From: Fusobacterium_C sp036516095
GTDB taxonomy: Bacteria; Fusobacteriota; Fusobacteriia; Fusobacteriales; Fusobacteriaceae
Assembly: GCF_036516095.1 (NCBI RefSeq)
Contig: NZ_DATBUM010000148.1
Coordinates: forward strand, 1 to 5,945
Direction: 5' to 3'
DNA length: 5,945 bases
How positions within the stretch are numbered: position 1 is the first letter of the stretch; each line of letters opens with the position of its first letter. A program made the translations under genes and the position numbers. This document shows, one piece after another, positions 4,801 through 5,945 of this stretch. Below the pieces are notes generated by a model, which worked only from the letters and a program-made list of their open reading frames with translations, searched no databases and was not told the origin of the DNA.

Positions 4801-5945
4801 CTTTTGCCGGAGATAGTGGAAGTGTAAAAAAGAAATTGGGAGAAACTTTGGCTTTAAATGGAAATGAGGATATTACAACAAAGGCAGAGACAGATAAAGT
4901 AACATTTACTTTGAATAAGGCAACTGGTGTAACAAATTCGGATGAGAAAGCAGTAACTTCAAAAGCGGTTTACGAAGCAATTAAAAATGCGAAAACAAAA
5001 ATAGAGGTATCTTCTGAGGATAGCATTTTGAAATTGGAAAAAACAGAAACAGATGATATAACCGGTAATAAATATATCTTAAAACTAAATCAAGATAAAT
5101 TGCAATCCGAGATACAATTGACTTATAAAGCAAATGGGTCTGGAAATCAGCAAGTATCTTTGGAAAATGGATTAGATTTTACAAATGGAGATAATACTAC
5201 TGCTATTATTGCAGCAAATGGAGTTGTAAAATATAATTTAAATCAAGATTTGAAAAATATTGAGAGCCTTTCCAATGGAGATAACAAAATTATCTTAGAA
5301 GGAGATAAAGTAGTCTTCAACAAAGACTTGCATATGGGAGATAGTAACACGCAACATCAAATTAAATATGTAGCAGATGGAACAGAAGATCATGATGCTG
5401 TGAATTTAAAACAATTAAAGAAATACAGTTCCGACTTGGAAAAGAAAGGATTGAATTTTGCAGGAAATGACGGAAAAGTAATCCATAAGAATTTAGGAGA
5501 ACAACTTGAGATTGTTGGTGGGTTAGCAGAAGGGGAAGATGCGTCTTCTAAAAACTTAAGAACACGAAAAACAGATGATGGAAAATTAGAACTATTGTTG
5601 GCACAAAATCTAAACTTGAATAGTGTAAAAACAGGAAATACCATTATCAATAACTTTGGAGTGACCATTCAAGAAGGAGATAAAAAGGTTACATTAAGTA
5701 AAGACGGTTTGGACAATGGTGGAAATAAAATTGTCAATGTAGCAGAAGGAACCGAAAAGACAGACGCTGTCAACAAAGGACAATTGGATAAGGCAGCTGC
5801 AGCGGCAACCACGGAAGTGACAGCAGGAAAGAACACTTATGTCAAAGAAACCAAGGGAGAACATGGACAAAAGCAATATGAAATCGGACTAAAGGATAAA
5901 ATCACTTTAGGAGAAGGAGACAAGTCCATTGAAGCCGATGGAGAA
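1869..5945 (+). CDS. Giant YadA-like trimeric autotransporter adhesin, 3' end outside the window
   Basis: This frame runs 1359 codons without a stop to the window edge. It encodes a fibrous surface adhesin expected to trimerise and be anchored by a C-terminal barrel that is not in view. Residues 1-38 are an extended signal peptide (VKSWLKRKVRIT, then a hydrophobic core, cleavage near AFG or TSA). Residues 145-320 contain twelve YadA-head motifs of the SIAIG type, followed by four variant turns (INVLG, VSVIG, VFLLG, SVFLG) to about 393. A neck (431-475) ends in STDAVNGSQLYAV. After a beta-rich linker, HYFSVNTP and YNNDGASGKDA lead into a second head at 566-915, made of 25 motifs in exact 14-residue register. 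Further necks carry DAVNVAQL (950-977), DAVNLKQL (1164-1190) and DAVNKGQL (1288-1315). LTFAGDSG and LNFAGNDG modules, each with a KxLGExL-like motif, follow the second and third necks. Family assignment is firm; ligand and total length are unknown. It is separated from gene 1 by 495 bp and is likely transcribed independently. Confidence 0.95.
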   Translation, partial: MKENKRVKSWLKRKVRITEALIVAFFIAGNSAFGNTSAQNSPEENGIAIGRLVKVKVGQNVIEVKPKEENTNGEYFVAEKGSAKAELFDNLGGLRLNNYMNEYNPNYETAIGKEHKENSEKNTYANSQGNGTNGNVSDDNKLAKSIAIGANSTARNAGIAIGDYAFASKKTNENNETKDNLKGAAIAIGSFATATASSAISLGAAASAQGSNSLALGRQSAALGETSIAIGKIASATQTGSIAFGASSSSLSEKSVAIGANTLAEGKESISLGSQAKAKNQRDIAIGASVTAESKGNGETPSIAIGYASTVDAARSVILGIKNEIKGGFYWNNLQDINVLGSGNEIKNANNVSVIGNNNRLVKKNIKDVFLLGSGITDVIDNSVFLGNNSAYLSNDNNTTKGNDKNYNSYTLKQLGNKVSTLTFAGGNNTVGVVSVGSRIGTRRIQYVAPGLLSAKSTDAVNGSQLYAVMEELKRAGNAKITVKGGETEANSFAVADGGEVKLIPEKENAIIKVGIDSNKKAVTVGIDETKFEEAVSKNKVHYFSVNTPNDKDGNYNNDGASGKDAMAIGKHAGAKGENGIAIGTKVYANADRSIVVGENSTTNQENSIAFGKNVHTNGKDSIVIGKNSTSNGESSFVIGENSHAGGQGAVIFGKGDTASGKGSISLGSSNHAKGNQSVALGHYNVTDGENSVASGIQNVTKAKNAFADGLYNVAEGENSIVIGNHNVASKENSMAMGLNSNAHGEYSIAIGKHISVSKKNGIGLGIDSNVHGENAIAFGNHATANQDNSLSIGKDTHANGKNSVVLGQNSGANEENAIAFGIRAFSNKKNSIVMGNEVSSIAENTIILGNKAYANAKNSLVIGLNSTTNAENTISLGNISHAKGESSISLGYSTVSDAKKSIALGSESLANREAGMEGKSFGTTKTEGAVWKATLGALSIGENSTKTRQITGVAAGTQDTDAVNVAQLRSLAESSLTFAGDSGSVKKKLGETLALNGNEDITTKAETDKVTFTLNKATGVTNSDEKAVTSKAVYEAIKNAKTKIEVSSEDSILKLEKTETDDITGNKYILKLNQDKLQSEIQLTYKANGSGNQQVSLENGLDFTNGDNTTAIIAANGVVKYNLNQDLKNIESLSNGDNKIILEGDKVVFNKDLHMGDSNTQHQIKYVADGTEDHDAVNLKQLKKYSSDLEKKGLNFAGNDGKVIHKNLGEQLEIVGGLAEGEDASSKNLRTRKTDDGKLELLLAQNLNLNSVKTGNTIINNFGVTIQEGDKKVTLSKDGLDNGGNKIVNVAEGTEKTDAVNKGQLDKAAAAATTEVTAGKNTYVKETKGEHGQKQYEIGLKDKITLGEGDKSIEADGE
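2301..3047 (+). repeat. First beta-roll head repeats of gene 2
   Basis: Twelve degenerate head motifs (residues 145-320) have mostly 14-residue spacing. Exceptions are a 13-residue first interval, a 27-residue second interval with a charged insert (KKTNENNETK region), and a 19-residue interval near residue 283. Four variant turns with LG/IG ends follow (residues about 340-393). Repeats are conserved at the protein level only; the DNA has diverged. Confidence 0.85.
3564..4613 (+). repeat. 25 x 42-bp head repeats of gene 2
   Basis: Beginning with AMAIG at residue 566 and ending with the repeat that starts SIALG at residue 902, each motif lies exactly 14 codons after the previous one. The consensus is roughly [SNA]-[IV]-x-[ILF]-G, then x-x-[SA]-x-[AS]-x-G-x-N. 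This is the YadA-head beta-roll signature, in which each 14-residue unit makes a turn of a left-handed parallel beta-roll in the trimer. DNA identity between units is modest, though words such as GAAAATTC and ATTGGAAA recur. Confidence 0.92.
4716..5812 (+). repeat. Three repeated neck/stalk modules in gene 2
   Basis: Related neck motifs start at 4716 (QITGVAAGTQDTDAVN), 5358 (QIKYVADGTEDHDAVN) and about 5727 (KIVNVAEGTEKTDAVN), each followed by xxQL and a short helix. The first two continue into FAG modules (LTFAGDSG and LNFAGNDG) followed by a KxLGExL-like motif. They match the stalk neck that joins beta-roll to coiled coil in this family and resemble the earlier neck at residues 431-475. 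They indicate growth of the fibre by internal duplication. Confidence 0.85.

Overview
The window is AT-rich DNA with short intergenic A/T tracts and strong AGGAGG-type ribosome binding sites. It encodes two neighbouring surface adhesins of the trimeric autotransporter (type Vc, YadA-like) family, both on the + strand. Base composition, codon choice and the style of the signal peptides suggest a Fusobacterium-like, double-membraned anaerobe. F. necrophorum or a close relative is my best guess, but the species cannot be proven from this sequence alone.

Layout. Positions 1-122 hold an A13 tract, a near-consensus promoter (37-64) and a ribosome binding site for gene 1. Gene 1 (123-1373) is a complete 416-residue adhesin: signal peptide, a head-repeat-free coiled-coil stalk ending in four 75-bp tandem repeats, and a YadA-type beta-barrel anchor ending in Phe. 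Positions 1374-1868 are a 495-bp intergenic region. It contains a probable terminator for gene 1, then an internal promoter (1577-1605), a homopolymeric G11 tract (1675-1685) and a strong intrinsic terminator (1715-1759). These three outline either a small RNA of about 145 nt or an attenuated leader for gene 2. Gene 2 (1869 to the window edge) is an uninterrupted run of 1359 codons. It encodes a giant trimeric autotransporter with two YadA-like beta-roll heads, the second made of 25 consecutive motifs in strict 14-residue register, and four neck/stalk modules. Its C-terminal anchor lies beyond the window.

How the parts fit together. Both proteins should cross the inner membrane by Sec using closely similar extended signal peptides, trimerise, and be displayed on the outer membrane. 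Gene 1 would be a short stalk-only adhesin and gene 2 a long fibre. The most unusual part of the window is the G11 tract in a compact promoter-to-terminator unit directly upstream of the large adhesin. It is a plausible slipped-strand switch, but any effect on expression is inference.
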